A stretch of 64,000 bases of DNA from Pseudomonas palmensis. Lineage in GTDB: Bacteria > Pseudomonadota > Gammaproteobacteria > Pseudomonadales > Pseudomonadaceae. The stretch covers positions 62,001 through 126,000 of the forward strand of contig NZ_JAFKEC010000001.1 of NCBI RefSeq assembly GCF_017848315.1, written 5' to 3'. Every line of letters starts with the position of its first letter. Position 1 is the first letter of the stretch. This document shows positions 38,588-49,640 of this stretch, piece after piece. Both the position numbers and the translations under genes were made by a program. The notes under the pieces were generated by a model, which did no database searches, was not told the DNA's origin, and saw only the letters and a program-made list of their open reading frames with translations.

Positions 38588-39196
38588 TCAAAGTACAGAA
38601 AAATCGAACGCCTGGTACACCTGCGGTGCAATGCCGGCAAAGCTCAGCATGGCCGGCAGGTGCTGCGCGAAGCCCTGGAAGCTGTGGTCGCCACCGGCCT
38701 CGATGCGTAGCGCACAGGTCCGATAGAAGGCCTGGGCACGGCGGTAGTCCAGGGTTTCATCGCCCGTCTGCAGCCATACCTGAAAGCGCTCGGGGTCGCT
38801 CGGTGCGGGCACTTCCAGCTCGGCCAGGGCCTGCACGTGGTCCAGTGTCAGCTCCCAGGTTTCCCCGGTGTAGAAATTCTGCTGCGGGCCCAGGTAGCCG
38901 TCGAACAGCTGGTGCGGATTGACGGCCGGGTTGATCAGCAGGGCCTTGAGCCCGTGGCGCTGGGCCAGGTGGGTGGCATAGTAGCCCCCGAGCGAGCTGC
39001 CGACCAGCAATGGCGAACCCAGCTCGGCGATGGCACGTTCAAGCTGCGCCACGGCCTGGCGCGGATGGTTGTCCAGCAGGGGCACGCGCAGCTGCCCGGC
39101 CAGCCCCAGCTGCTGCATCACACTGCTCAGCTGGCTGGCCTTGGTCGAACTGGGCGCACTGTTGAACCCGTGGATATAAAGAATCGAACCCGACAT
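38588..39196 (-). CDS. yqiA: YqiA-type alpha/beta-hydrolase esterase
   Basis: Small esterase found next to parE in many gammaproteobacteria. The 202-residue protein opens MSGSILYIHGFNSAPSSTKA with the oxyanion HGF. It has nucleophile S68 in GSSLGGYYA, TGDETLDYRRA for the acid, and GGDHSFQGF with the catalytic His. ATG 39196 is chosen because the family starts there; the frame runs further upstream without a ribosome-binding site. Natural substrate is unknown. It lies between cpdA and parE on the same strand. Confidence 0.9.
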   Translation of the reverse strand: MSGSILYIHGFNSAPSSTKASQLSSVMQQLGLAGQLRVPLLDNHPRQAVAQLERAIAELGSPLLVGSSLGGYYATHLAQRHGLKALLINPAVNPHQLFDGYLGPQQNFYTGETWELTLDHVQALAELEVPAPSDPERFQVWLQTGDETLDYRRAQAFYRTCALRIEAGGDHSFQGFAQHLPAMLSFAGIAPQVYQAFDFSVL

Positions 39197-39343
39197 GATC
39201 GCCCCCGATGCCCATGCAACGCCCGTCGCAACGAGCACAAAAGACGCGCAGTTTAGCCTGTTCGAGAAGCCTTGAGCGGCAACTTTCAAACATCAGGTTA
39301 CAACCGGGCGGTGATATTCGCGTTCACTTGCAGCTTGCAGCGC

Positions 39344-40159
39344 TCAGTACCCACTGCTGCCGTAATCGACGGTGAAGGCAAAGTCGGTCACGCGCGAGAC
39401 CCCGGTCTCGAGCCTGCCGTCGTCATGCAGGCGCAGCCAGCGATACCCCGGGGCCTGGTCGCCCACCTTGAAGTCTTCACTGCCCGGCTCGAACTGAATG
39501 CAGGTGGACGGCGAGGCGAGCAGACGCACACCGTCACGCAGCTGGTCCCACTCCTGGTGGATATGCCCCCAGAGCAGCGCGCGCACCTGTGGATAACCCT
39601 TGAGCAGGTCGAACAGCGCATCGGCGTTACGCAGCCCGATGGGCGCCATCCAGGCGCAATCGATGGAAACCGGCTGGTGATGGAAGCAGATCAGGCAATG
39701 GCGCTGCGGTGCGGCCTCCAGGGCCTGCCTGAGCAGTTGCAGCTGATCGTCTGCCAGCAGCCCCGGCACCGAGCCGCACACGGCCGAGTTGAGCATGATC
39801 ACCCGCCAGGCGCCGGCATCCACCACCGGCTCGAGCAGCGAACTGCCGCGTGCCACCTGGGCCATGGGGAACGGCTCGTCGTGATTGCCGGCCAGCCAGC
39901 GGGCCGGGGCCGGGATCCTGCCGCTGAGGGCCAGAAACTGCAGATAGGATTCGACGCTGCCATCCTGCGACAGGTCGCCGGTGGCCAGCACCAGGTCGAC
40001 CACCGGCTGTTCGTCGAGTACCCGCTCGACCACCCGGCGCAGGCTGTCGCGGGTGTTCATGCCCAGCAGCGTGCCTTCGGCTTCGGCGAACAGATGACTG
40101 TCGGAGAGCTGCACCAGCAGCACCGAGGCGTCACGGGAAGGGATGATCGAGTGCGGCAA
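39344..40159 (-). CDS. cpdA: 3',5'-cyclic-AMP phosphodiesterase
   Basis: Class III metallophosphoesterase that hydrolyses cAMP and so limits Vfr/Crp signalling. The 271-residue protein shows the binuclear metal motifs D20-x-H22 (LSDSHLF), GDLSQDG, GNHD, CFHHQP and GHIHQEW in order. The start is TTG 40159, with AAGGAG seven bases upstream and the family-like N-terminus beginning there. Nothing conserved precedes it. It belongs to the nudF-DUF1249-cpdA-yqiA-parE order conserved in gammaproteobacteria. Confidence 0.93.
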   Translation of the reverse strand: MPHSIIPSRDASVLLVQLSDSHLFAEAEGTLLGMNTRDSLRRVVERVLDEQPVVDLVLATGDLSQDGSVESYLQFLALSGRIPAPARWLAGNHDEPFPMAQVARGSSLLEPVVDAGAWRVIMLNSAVCGSVPGLLADDQLQLLRQALEAAPQRHCLICFHHQPVSIDCAWMAPIGLRNADALFDLLKGYPQVRALLWGHIHQEWDQLRDGVRLLASPSTCIQFEPGSEDFKVGDQAPGYRWLRLHDDGRLETGVSRVTDFAFTVDYGSSGY

Positions 40160-40244
40160 GGCCGTCTCCTTGGGCGGATTCTGCACGATTATGGTGGGAA
40201 TGCAGGCAACGGCAAACCCCGCGCCCACGACACCGGTCACATTT

Positions 40245-40691
40245 TCAGCGAACCGCTTCCAGTTCGTGGCCGCAGGCCAGGCAATGGCTCAGCCACTCGC
40301 CCAGGAACAGGTTGAGCTGGGCCTTTTCGTCCGGCTGGTGCATGGCCGCATTGGGGTACGGATAGACACTGCGAAAGCGCCGCGCATGCTCGGCACTGAC
40401 CACCTCGGCCATGCGCGCGTCGTGGTACACCTGCACCTCCAACTGCGGCACCGGCAGCCACGGCAGGCTGTGCTCCTGGCGCACGCGCAGGGTGGTGGTG
40501 TAAGGGCAGGCCAGCACCACGTCGAGCACCAGCACGCCGAGCATCTGGTCACCCTGGGTCATGCCGATGCGGCGCGAGCTCTGGGTGGTGCGCATGTCGG
40601 GCAACAGTCGCATCAGGCGCGCATAGTTGGCCTCGCAGGCAGCCTGCAAGCCGACCAGATCGACCCGGTAGCGCTCGCGCAACAGATTCAC
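40245..40691 (-). CDS. DUF1249 family protein (YqiB-like)
   Basis: A 148-residue cytosolic protein of the DUF1249 family: MNLLRERYRVDLVGLQAACEANYARLMRLLPDMR, QMLGVLVLDVVLACPYTTTLRV, then YPYPNAAMHQPDEKAQLNLFLGEWLSHCL. Function is unknown, though it is always found between nudF and cpdA in this gene neighbourhood. GTG 40691 overlaps the nudF stop as GTGA, so I prefer it over the GTG six bases upstream. Confidence 0.88.
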   Translation of the reverse strand: MNLLRERYRVDLVGLQAACEANYARLMRLLPDMRTTQSSRRIGMTQGDQMLGVLVLDVVLACPYTTTLRVRQEHSLPWLPVPQLEVQVYHDARMAEVVSAEHARRFRSVYPYPNAAMHQPDEKAQLNLFLGEWLSHCLACGHELEAVR

Positions 40692-41305
40692 GACCACAGC
40701 CCCCTGACTTCATCACGGTTCAACGCCAGCCATTGCAGGGCAATGATGCTCGCGGCATTGGCAATGCGCCCATCGCGCACGGCCTGCAACGCATCCTCGA
40801 ACGCCCAGGCCTTCACGCGAATGTCTTCGCCCTCTTCTTCCAGCCCGTGCAGGCCGCCTGCGCCGTCGCTGTGGCAACGCCCCAGGTACAGGTGCACGAA
40901 TTCATCGCTGCCGCCGGGCGACGGAAAGTACTTGGTCATCGGCCACAGCGCACTGAATGTCAGCCCAGCTTCCTCCTGCGCCTCGCGGTGCGCAACCTCC
41001 TCGGGCTGTTCGTCCTTGTCGATCAGACCGGCGACCAGTTCCACCAGCCAGGGGTTGTCGACCTTGCCCATGGCGCCGACACGAAACTGCTCGATCAGCA
41101 CCACTTCGTCACGCTGCGGATCATAGGGCAGCACGCACACTGCGTCGTGGCGCACGAACAGCTCACGGCTGATCTCGCGGCCCATGCCGCCGGCAAACAG
41201 CTCGTGGCGCAGGTGCAGCCGGTCGAGCCGGTAAAAGCCCTTGAAGCAGTTTTCGCGCCGCACGATCTGTACGTCGGTCGGCATGGCCTTTGGCTTGTCT
41301 GTCAT
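40688..41305 (-). CDS. nudF: ADP-ribose pyrophosphatase
   Basis: Nudix hydrolase that splits ADP-ribose to AMP and ribose-5-phosphate. The 205 residues contain a perfect Nudix box from G93 to L115 (G-x5-E99-x7-R107-E108-x2-E111-E112-x-G114-L115). A proline-rich segment near 125-130 (FPSPGGSDE) is typical of ADP-ribose pyrophosphatases. It heads the leftward cluster ending in parC and overlaps the next gene by four bases. Confidence 0.93.
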   Translation of the reverse strand: MTDKPKAMPTDVQIVRRENCFKGFYRLDRLHLRHELFAGGMGREISRELFVRHDAVCVLPYDPQRDEVVLIEQFRVGAMGKVDNPWLVELVAGLIDKDEQPEEVAHREAQEEAGLTFSALWPMTKYFPSPGGSDEFVHLYLGRCHSDGAGGLHGLEEEGEDIRVKAWAFEDALQAVRDGRIANAASIIALQWLALNRDEVRGLWS

Positions 41306-41487
41306 GGATACCTCGTTACCCCATTACCACGTCGCGCCATCCTAACCTGCACACTGCGCGGTTTCACCCCTTTAAAACAATCGTGCGGGCTGCGAGGATA
41401 GGCGCAGCCTTTCTTGTCAGCTTAGTGGCGAACCGACGGCATTGCCGACGGTCCAAGCCCGATTACCGTTGCACTACAAGGATCATC

Positions 41488-42234
41488 ATGTCACTTGCGA
41501 AATTAGCCTGCGTGACCGCCCTGGCCTTGACCCTGGGCGCCTGCCAGAGCCTGTTCCAGCCCAACATGCGCGTGCCGCTCGAGGTCAAGCGCGACAGGTG
41601 GGAGCACATCAAGCCGGGCTGCACCGCAGCCGACTGCCCGCTGGTGAACATCGACACGGTGCACTTCCCCACCAACCCCAAGCTCGATGCGATCGTCGAG
41701 CGCAGCCTGCTCAAGCTCACCAGCGATGGCGAGGGCGCACCGTTGCCGGCCTCGCTCAAGTCCTACGAGGACAGCTACCTGCAATCGGCCCAGAGCCGCA
41801 ACAGCAGCTACCTGCAGGCCAAGGTACGCGAGCAGCATGACGGCTTGGTGATCATCGAGTTGTCCAGCTACCTGGACACCGGCGGCGCGCACGGCATGCC
41901 GGGGCGCGGCTTCATCAACTATTCGCGCCAGCAGGACAAGGTGCTGACCCTGCAGGACATGCTGGTGCCGGGCCAGGAGGCAACCTTCTGGAAGACCGTC
42001 GAAGAGGCCCACAAGGGCTGGCTGATCAGCACCGGCATGGACAAGGACGCCGAGTTCGTGAAGAACTGGCCATTCCAGAAGTCACCGCACGTCGCCCTGA
42101 CCTACGGCGCGGTGGTGGTGAAGTACGAGGTGTATGCCATCGCCCCGTACTCCATGGGCCACATCGAGCTCAAGATCCCCTACCCGCGCCTGAACGGCGT
42201 GATCAGGCCCGAGCTGTTTCCCGGCCGCGGTTGA
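41488..42234 (+). CDS. RsiV/DUF3298-type lipoprotein
   Basis: A 248-residue predicted lipoprotein with lipobox LGAC (C19). The mature part has a DUF4163-like first half (VNIDTVHFPTNPKLDAIVERSL, QAKVREQHDGLVIIELSSYLDTGGAHG) and a DUF3298-like second half (FINYSRQQDKVLTLQDMLVPG, FVKNWPFQKSPHVALTYGAVVVKYEVYAIAPYSMG). This is the extracytoplasmic fold seen in the anti-sigma factor RsiV. There is no cytoplasmic anti-sigma part and no sigma-factor gene here, so a sensor or lysozyme-related role is only a possibility. AAGGAT precedes ATG 41488. Its 3' end overlaps convergent cytX by 32 bp. Confidence 0.8.
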   Translation: MSLAKLACVTALALTLGACQSLFQPNMRVPLEVKRDRWEHIKPGCTAADCPLVNIDTVHFPTNPKLDAIVERSLLKLTSDGEGAPLPASLKSYEDSYLQSAQSRNSSYLQAKVREQHDGLVIIELSSYLDTGGAHGMPGRGFINYSRQQDKVLTLQDMLVPGQEATFWKTVEEAHKGWLISTGMDKDAEFVKNWPFQKSPHVALTYGAVVVKYEVYAIAPYSMGHIELKIPYPRLNGVIRPELFPGRG

Positions 42235-43486
42235 AGCCCAGCAACAGATGCAGCGCCCCTGCCAGCAGCAAGGCTGGCAGGGTGGCGCCAACGTCTGCGG
42301 CGTAATGCGCCAGCACATGGTAGGTCGCCACGCCACAGGCCCACGCCACCAGCGCCCCGTAGTGCAGGCCGTCGACCACACTGGGCAGGCGACGCCGGCG
42401 CAGCACGTAGTGGTCGCTCAGCACCACACCGAACAGCGGCGCGAACACCGAGCCGATCAGCAGCAGGAAGTTCTCGTACTGGCCCAGCGGCGCGAAGCAG
42501 GCGATCAGGGTGCACACCACGCCGATCACCAGTGCCAGGTGCTCGACCTTCACGCCTGACAGCAGGCTGCTGGACACCGCCGCCGAGTGGATGTCGGCAA
42601 AGGCCTTTTCCGACTCGTCGAGCAGCACCAGCAACAGCGGGATGCCAAAGCCTGCGCCGGCCAGCGCCAGCAGCAGGGTGCTGGCTTCGCCATCGGTGGC
42701 GAAGGCCAGGATGTAGGCCACCCCCAGGCTCATCATCCACAGGTTGCCGATGAAGTAGCCCAGTGCGGTACCCACGAACACCTGCCCCGAATGCCTGCCG
42801 AAGCGCGAGTAGTCGGCAATCAGCGGCAGCCACGACAGCGGCATGGCGATGGCGATGTCAAAGCCCACCCCCAGCGACATCGAGCCATCCCCGGCGCGGG
42901 CCCACAGGGCGGCCAGGTCGGCCTTGGCGAACAGGTTCCAGGTCAGCCACAGGCAGGCGCCCAGCAGCAGCCAGATGCCCCATTTGCGCAAAATGCGGCG
43001 CACGAAGGTCAGCGGGCCGGCCACCGCCAGCGCGGTGGCCAGGGCGCCGAAGCACAGTGCCCACAACAGCGGGCTGACCCACAGGCTATCGGCGCCGAAG
43101 GCCCGCGCACCGAGCAGACTGGCGGCGTCGCGCATCACGATGATTTCGAACGCGCCCCAGCCAACCAGTTGCAGCAGGTTGAGAATGGCCGGCAGCGCCA
43201 CGCCGTGGCGGCCCAGGCTCAGGCGCAGGGTGCCCATGGCCGACAGGCCGGTGTCGCTGCCGATGACGCCGGCGGCGGCCAGCAGCAGAACGCCGACCAG
43301 CGTGCCGAGGGTGATGGCCAGCAACGCGCCGGACAGGCCCAGACCGGGGCCGAGCAAGGCGCCGGTCTGCAGCACCATCAGGCCGATGCCGAGGGAGAAC
43401 CACAGGGAGAACAGGTCCCGCGCGCCGAAGACGCGCTGGCTGTCGGGAATGGGGGAATCGGGGGAGTAGTGGCTGGGTGTGCTCAC
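42203..43486 (-). CDS. cytX: CytX-type hydroxymethylpyrimidine permease (NCS1 family)
   Basis: Predicted 12-helix inner-membrane symporter of the nucleobase:cation symporter-1 family. The 427-residue protein shows the family helices (GARDLFSLWFSLGIGLMVLQTGALLGPGLG; PLSWLPLIADYSRFGR; LSDHYVLRRRR). It follows thiC on the same strand, across a REP doublet. NCS1 members beside thiC are the CytX type, which imports the HMP precursor of thiamine, so I infer that substrate from context. GTG 43486 is used as start (STPSHYSP...), with a weak ribosome-binding site. It probably shares the thiC riboswitch. Confidence 0.85.
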   Translation of the reverse strand: MSTPSHYSPDSPIPDSQRVFGARDLFSLWFSLGIGLMVLQTGALLGPGLGLSGALLAITLGTLVGVLLLAAAGVIGSDTGLSAMGTLRLSLGRHGVALPAILNLLQLVGWGAFEIIVMRDAASLLGARAFGADSLWVSPLLWALCFGALATALAVAGPLTFVRRILRKWGIWLLLGACLWLTWNLFAKADLAALWARAGDGSMSLGVGFDIAIAMPLSWLPLIADYSRFGRHSGQVFVGTALGYFIGNLWMMSLGVAYILAFATDGEASTLLLALAGAGFGIPLLLVLLDESEKAFADIHSAAVSSSLLSGVKVEHLALVIGVVCTLIACFAPLGQYENFLLLIGSVFAPLFGVVLSDHYVLRRRRLPSVVDGLHYGALVAWACGVATYHVLAHYAADVGATLPALLLAGALHLLLGFNRGRETARA

Positions 43487-43529
43487 GATGAAGACTCGGC
43501 AGGAAATGTGGGTTGGATGGAAGGCCCTT

Positions 43530-43610
43530 TCGCGGGTCAAGCCCGCTCCCACGGGGTATCGCTGATCTCTAGGGCAGCGGCATACCTGTGGGAGCGAGCT
43601 TGACCCGCGA
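43530..43610. repeat. Paired REP element (GCGGGTCAAGCCCGC family) between thiC and cytX
   Basis: TTCGCGGGTCAAGCCCGCTCCCACG with an inverted copy around a 32-bp centre. It lies between two genes on the same strand and could lower cytX relative to thiC expression. Confidence 0.9.
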
Positions 43611-43615
43611 TGCTT

Positions 43616-45743
<2,128 letters not shown>

Positions 45744-45822
45744 AACGCGCCCAGCATAGACCGGTGCGACGCGAAACGCCAACAGTCCAAGCACAAGCAT
45801 GATAAAAGGCGCAAATAGCGGA

Positions 45823-45851
45823 TTGTTGCAAAATGCCTGCGCAACTACACT
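45823..45851 (+). promoter_or_regulatory. Putative sigma-70 promoter of tolC
   Basis: TTGTTG (45823-45828) and TACACT (45846-45851) are separated by 17 bases, with the -10 box 39 bases before the ATG at 45891. Confidence 0.45.
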
Positions 45852-45890
45852 CATCGGTTCAGAAATACTCAACCGTTCAAGGACTGCCCT

Positions 45891-47321
45891 ATGCTGCGCA
45901 AACTTTCACTGGCCCTCGCCGTGTCGTGTGCTACCAACGGAATGGCCTGGGCAGCAGAACCGCCCCTGTCGGTACGCACCGATCTGGTCAGCGTGTATCA
46001 GGAAGCGGTGAACAACAACGCCGACCTGGCCGCTGCCCGCGCCGACTACGGCGCCCGCAAGGAAGTGGTGCCCCAGGCCCGTGCCGGCCTGCTGCCCAAC
46101 CTCTCGGCCGGCGCCGAGATGATGAACAGCCGTACGAAGATCGATCACCCCTCGATCACCGCCAACCGCAGCGGCAACTCCTGGCAGGCCACCCTGGCCC
46201 AGCCGATCTTCCGCGCCGACCGCTGGTTCCAGTTGCAGGCAGCCGAAGCGGTGAACGAACAGGCGGCGCTGGAGCTGTCGGCCACCGAACAGAACCTGAT
46301 TCTGCAAAGTGCCGAGAACTACTTCGCCGTGCTGCGCGCCCAGGACACCCTGGCCTCGACCAAGGCCGAAGAAGCCGCGTTCAAGCGCCAGCTCGACCAG
46401 AGCAACGAGCGCTTCGACGTGGGCCTGTCGGACAAGACCGACGTGCTGCAGTCCCAGGCCAGCTACGACACCGCACGCGCCAACCGCATCGTCGCGCAGC
46501 GCCAGGTGGACGACGCCTTCGAGGCCCTGGTGACCCTGACCAACCGCGACTACAACTCGGTGCAGGGCATCGTGCACACCCTGCCGGTGCAGGTACCCAC
46601 GCCCAATGACGCCAAGGCCTGGGTAGAAACCGCCGCAAAGCAGAACCTGAACCTGCAGGCCACCAACTACGCGGTCAACGCGGCCGAGGAAACCCTGCGC
46701 CAGCGCAAGGCCGGGCACGCGCCGACGGTGGACGCGGTGGCGCGCTACCAGAAGGGTGACAACGACAGCCTGGGCTTCAGCAACCCCAACCTGACGGGCC
46801 AGAACTACCGCGGCGACGTGGAGCAGACCAGCATCGGCCTGCAGCTGAACATCCCGATCTACAGTGGCGGGCTGACCAGCTCGCAGGTGCGCGAGGCGTA
46901 CCAGCGCCTGAGCCAGAGCGAACAGCAGCGCGAGAGCCTGCGTCGCCAGGTGGTGGAAAACACCCGCAACCTGCACCGCGCGGTGAACACCGACGTGGAG
47001 CAGGTGCAGGCGCGCAAGCAGTCGATCATTTCCAACCAGAGTGCGCTGGAAGCGACCGAAATCGGTTACCAGGTGGGTACGCGCAACATCGTCGACGTGC
47101 TGGATGCACAGCGCCAGCTGTACACCTCGGTGCGCGACTACAACAACACCCGGTATGACTACATCCTCGACAACCTGCGCCTGAAGCAGGCCGCCGGGAC
47201 CTTGAGCCCGCAAGACCTGAATGACCTGGGTCGCTACCTCAAGCCCGACTACAACCCGGACAAGGACTTCCTGCCGCCGGACCTGGCCAAGGCGGCGCAA
47301 GCCAATTTCGAAAGGCCCTGA
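45891..47321 (+). CDS. tolC: TolC-family outer-membrane channel
   Basis: Trimeric outer-membrane/periplasmic tunnel used by efflux pumps and type I secretion. The 476-residue protein has a signal peptide (about 1-22, cleavage after AWA). Two homologous OEP repeats follow: the first ends near VTLTNRDYN, and the second includes GLQLNIPIYSGGLTSSQVREA and EIGYQVGTRNIVDVLDAQRQLY. These are hallmark sequences of the E. coli TolC branch rather than OprM, and there is no lipobox. AAGGA lies seven bases before ATG. It is next to the thiC leader, as in other pseudomonads; no pump genes adjoin it. Confidence 0.93.
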   Translation: MLRKLSLALAVSCATNGMAWAAEPPLSVRTDLVSVYQEAVNNNADLAAARADYGARKEVVPQARAGLLPNLSAGAEMMNSRTKIDHPSITANRSGNSWQATLAQPIFRADRWFQLQAAEAVNEQAALELSATEQNLILQSAENYFAVLRAQDTLASTKAEEAAFKRQLDQSNERFDVGLSDKTDVLQSQASYDTARANRIVAQRQVDDAFEALVTLTNRDYNSVQGIVHTLPVQVPTPNDAKAWVETAAKQNLNLQATNYAVNAAEETLRQRKAGHAPTVDAVARYQKGDNDSLGFSNPNLTGQNYRGDVEQTSIGLQLNIPIYSGGLTSSQVREAYQRLSQSEQQRESLRRQVVENTRNLHRAVNTDVEQVQARKQSIISNQSALEATEIGYQVGTRNIVDVLDAQRQLYTSVRDYNNTRYDYILDNLRLKQAAGTLSPQDLNDLGRYLKPDYNPDKDFLPPDLAKAAQANFERP

Positions 47322-47337
47322 AACAGCTTCGCCGGCA

Positions 47338-47394
47338 AGGCCGGCTCCTACAGGTGTTGCGCACCCCGTGTAGGAGCCGACCTTGCCGGCGAAC
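47338..47394. repeat. Paired REP element (GCCGGC family)
   Basis: TTCGCCGGCAAGGCCGGCTCCTACAG with a slightly diverged inverse (GTAGGAGCCGACCTTGCCGGC). It lies between the convergent tolC and waaA genes, 6 bp before the waaA stop. Confidence 0.88.
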
Positions 47395-47399
47395 AGGCC

Positions 47400-48674
47400 T
47401 CACGCCTTGAGCAGATTCCCCAGCCCATCCAGCAGGCGCTTCAACGCCCCCTGATTGGCCCGCATCACCCCGACCCCCGCCTCGCCCATCTTCAGTGCAT
47501 CACTGGGCAGCTCGATCAGGCGCCGCACCTCGGCCGCCAGCCCCTGGGCATCATCCACTTCGCACAACGCCCCCGCCTCGCGCAGCATTGCCGCGATCTC
47601 GAGAAAGTTGAACAGATGCGGCCCACTCAGCACTGGCCTGGCCAGTGCAGCCGGCTCCAGCAGATTGTGCCCGCCGTTGGGCACCAGGCTGCCGCCGACG
47701 AACGCGATGTCCGCCAGCGCATACAGAAACAGCAGCTCGCCCATGGTATCGCCCAGCAATACCTGGCAATCCTCCGTCACCGGCGCACCGCCAGAGCGGC
47801 GCACCGTGGAAAACTGCGCTGCGCACAACCCATGCACCGCGTTGAAGCGCTCCGGATGGCGCGGTACCAGCATCAGCAGCGCGTCCGAATGGTGCGCCAG
47901 CAACTGCCGATGCGCTGCCAGGATCACCTCGTCCTCGCCCTCATGGGTGCTTGCGGCAATCCACACCGGCCGTTGCAGCGCCTGCCACTCTTCACGCAGC
48001 GCCCTGGCGCGCACCGGCAGCTGCGCATCGATGGTCAGGTCGAACTTGATCGAGCCGGTCACCTGCACGCACTCGGGCCGCGCACCGAGCTGGCGAAAAC
48101 GCTCGGCCTCGGTTTCGGTCTGCACCGCGATCAGGCTCATCTCGGCCAGCATCGGCCGGGTCAACCCGGCAAAACGCGCATAGCCCTTGGCCGAACGCGC
48201 CGACAACCGCGCATTGGCCAGCGCCACCGGTATGCCACGTCGGGCGCACTGGTGGATATGGTTGGGCCACAGCTCGGTCTCCATGATCACCGCCAGTTGC
48301 GGGCGAGCACGCTCCAGAAACCGCGCCGCCGCCCACGGCAGGTCGTACGGCAGGTAGCAGTGCTGGATGCGTGGCTCGTTTGCGAACAGCGCCTGGATGC
48401 GCTCGGAACCGGTGGGCGTCATGCAGGTGATGGTGATCGGCAACTGTGGATAACGTTGCAGCAGGGCACGCACCATCGGCGCGGCGGCGATGCTCTCGCC
48501 CACCGACACCGCATGCACCCAGATGCCCCCCGGCTGCAGGGGCGGCAGCTTCAGGCCGAAGCGCTCGGCGATGCGCCGGGCATAGGCCGGCGCCTTGCGC
48601 GAGCGCAGGTACAGGCGCAGCGCGACCAGCGGCAGGCCCAGGTGAAACAGCAGGGTATATAGGGTTCTGTTCAT
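47400..48674 (-). CDS. waaA: Kdo transferase (3-deoxy-D-manno-octulosonic acid transferase)
   Basis: Adds Kdo residues from CMP-Kdo to lipid IVA at the inner membrane, the first step of LPS core assembly. The 424-residue GT30 protein starts MNRTLYTLLFHLGLPLVALRLYLR (membrane-associated helix). It has the catalytic base E60 in HAVSVGE and continues with METELWPN, TGSIKFD and VGGSLVPNGGHNLLEPAA. ATG 48674 is the family start. The frame runs further upstream only as antisense/other-frame noise across the LysR gene. Confidence 0.96.
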   Translation of the reverse strand: MNRTLYTLLFHLGLPLVALRLYLRSRKAPAYARRIAERFGLKLPPLQPGGIWVHAVSVGESIAAAPMVRALLQRYPQLPITITCMTPTGSERIQALFANEPRIQHCYLPYDLPWAAARFLERARPQLAVIMETELWPNHIHQCARRGIPVALANARLSARSAKGYARFAGLTRPMLAEMSLIAVQTETEAERFRQLGARPECVQVTGSIKFDLTIDAQLPVRARALREEWQALQRPVWIAASTHEGEDEVILAAHRQLLAHHSDALLMLVPRHPERFNAVHGLCAAQFSTVRRSGGAPVTEDCQVLLGDTMGELLFLYALADIAFVGGSLVPNGGHNLLEPAALARPVLSGPHLFNFLEIAAMLREAGALCEVDDAQGLAAEVRRLIELPSDALKMGEAGVGVMRANQGALKRLLDGLGNLLKA

Positions 48675-48688
48675 GGCGCCGAAGTGTA

Positions 48689-49579
48689 CTAGCCAATGGC
48701 GCACAAATGCACTGCGAAGCGCTCGGCCAGCCAGCGCGCGGCCGGCCCCAGCGGCTCGTCGCGGCGCCACGCCAACTCCACCACCAGCGCCGGCGGGCGC
48801 CACTCGCTGGCAAGCTCCACCATCTGCTGCTGGTAGGCCGGGTACTGCACCACATGGCGCGGCAGCCAGGCCCAGCCCAGCCCGCGCATGAGCATCTCGG
48901 CCATCACGTAGAAGCTGTCGGCGCGCCAGATCTGCGGGCTGATCGGTTCGCCGCCAGGGTAGCCGCTCTGCTGGGGCGTGATCAGCAACTGACGGTGCTG
49001 CGCCAGCTGCTGGCGATTGACGCTGGCCAGTTGCGCCAGCGGGTGATGCACCGCGCACACGGTGACCATCTCCACGCTGCCCAGCGCCTGGCGCTCCAGC
49101 GCTGCAGGCATGTGCTCGTGGTGAAACATCAGGCCCAGGTCGGCACGGCGCTCCAGCAGCTTGCGCGCCACATCGCCCTGGGCCCCGCTGGCCACCTGGA
49201 TTTCCAGCAGCGGGTACTGCACGGCCAGCTCGTCGAGGCTGTCGAGCACCGGCTGGAAGGGCATGGCCTCGTCCTGCGCCAGGCGCAGTTGCGCCTCCTG
49301 CCCGCGCATCAGCGCCTGCGCCCGGCCGTCCAGGCGCTCGCACTGGCGCAGCAGCTCGCGTGCCTCCTCGAGCAACGCCTGGCCGGCATCGGTCAGGCGC
49401 GGCTGACGCCCGCTGCTACGCTCGAACAGCGTGACCCCAAGGTCGGCCTCGAACAACGCGATGGCGTTGCTGACCGCCGACTGGGCCTTGCGCTGCTCAC
49501 GCGCCACCGCCGAAAACGAGCGCAGTTCGGCGACCCGCACGAAGGTGCGCAGCTGTTCGAGGTTCCATTGACCGTGCAT
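48689..49579 (-). CDS. LysR-type transcriptional regulator
   Basis: A 296-residue LysR regulator with the N-terminal winged helix-turn-helix (about 6-65: LEQLRTFVRVAELRSFSAVARE, AQSAVSNAIALFEADLGVTLFER). A C-terminal effector-binding domain follows (about 95-290). The effector is unknown. It is transcribed divergently from the SMR exporter gene, with a perfect 7-7-7 palindrome in the shared 85-bp region, so it probably controls that gene and itself. Confidence 0.9.
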   Translation of the reverse strand: MHGQWNLEQLRTFVRVAELRSFSAVAREQRKAQSAVSNAIALFEADLGVTLFERSSGRQPRLTDAGQALLEEARELLRQCERLDGRAQALMRGQEAQLRLAQDEAMPFQPVLDSLDELAVQYPLLEIQVASGAQGDVARKLLERRADLGLMFHHEHMPAALERQALGSVEMVTVCAVHHPLAQLASVNRQQLAQHRQLLITPQQSGYPGGEPISPQIWRADSFYVMAEMLMRGLGWAWLPRHVVQYPAYQQQMVELASEWRPPALVVELAWRRDEPLGPAARWLAERFAVHLCAIG

Positions 49580-49584
49580 GCCAG

Positions 49585-49605
49585 CCTATCTCCAGAATAG
49601 ATAGG
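49585..49605. promoter_or_regulatory. Palindromic operator between the LysR and SMR genes
   Basis: CCTATCT-CCAGAAT-AGATAGG is a perfect 7-bp inverted repeat with a 7-base centre, six bases upstream of the LysR start. It contains a T-N11-A core as in LysR-family binding sites and lies just upstream of the SMR promoter. Confidence 0.65.
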
Positions 49606-49612
49606 TAATGAC

Positions 49613-49640
49613 TTTACCCCATTGCGCCATCCTCTAGAAT
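49613..49640 (+). promoter_or_regulatory. Putative promoter of the SMR gene
   Basis: TTTACC (49613-49618) and TAGAAT (49635-49640) with 16-bp spacing, 25 bases upstream of the ATG at 49665. The palindrome at 49585-49605 sits directly upstream, where an activator would bind. Confidence 0.5.

Noticed and set aside
48675..49343. Upstream extension of the waaA frame
   Set aside because: It overlaps the LysR gene in another frame and reads as Ala/Gly/Arg-rich noise; the WaaA family starts at ATG 48674.
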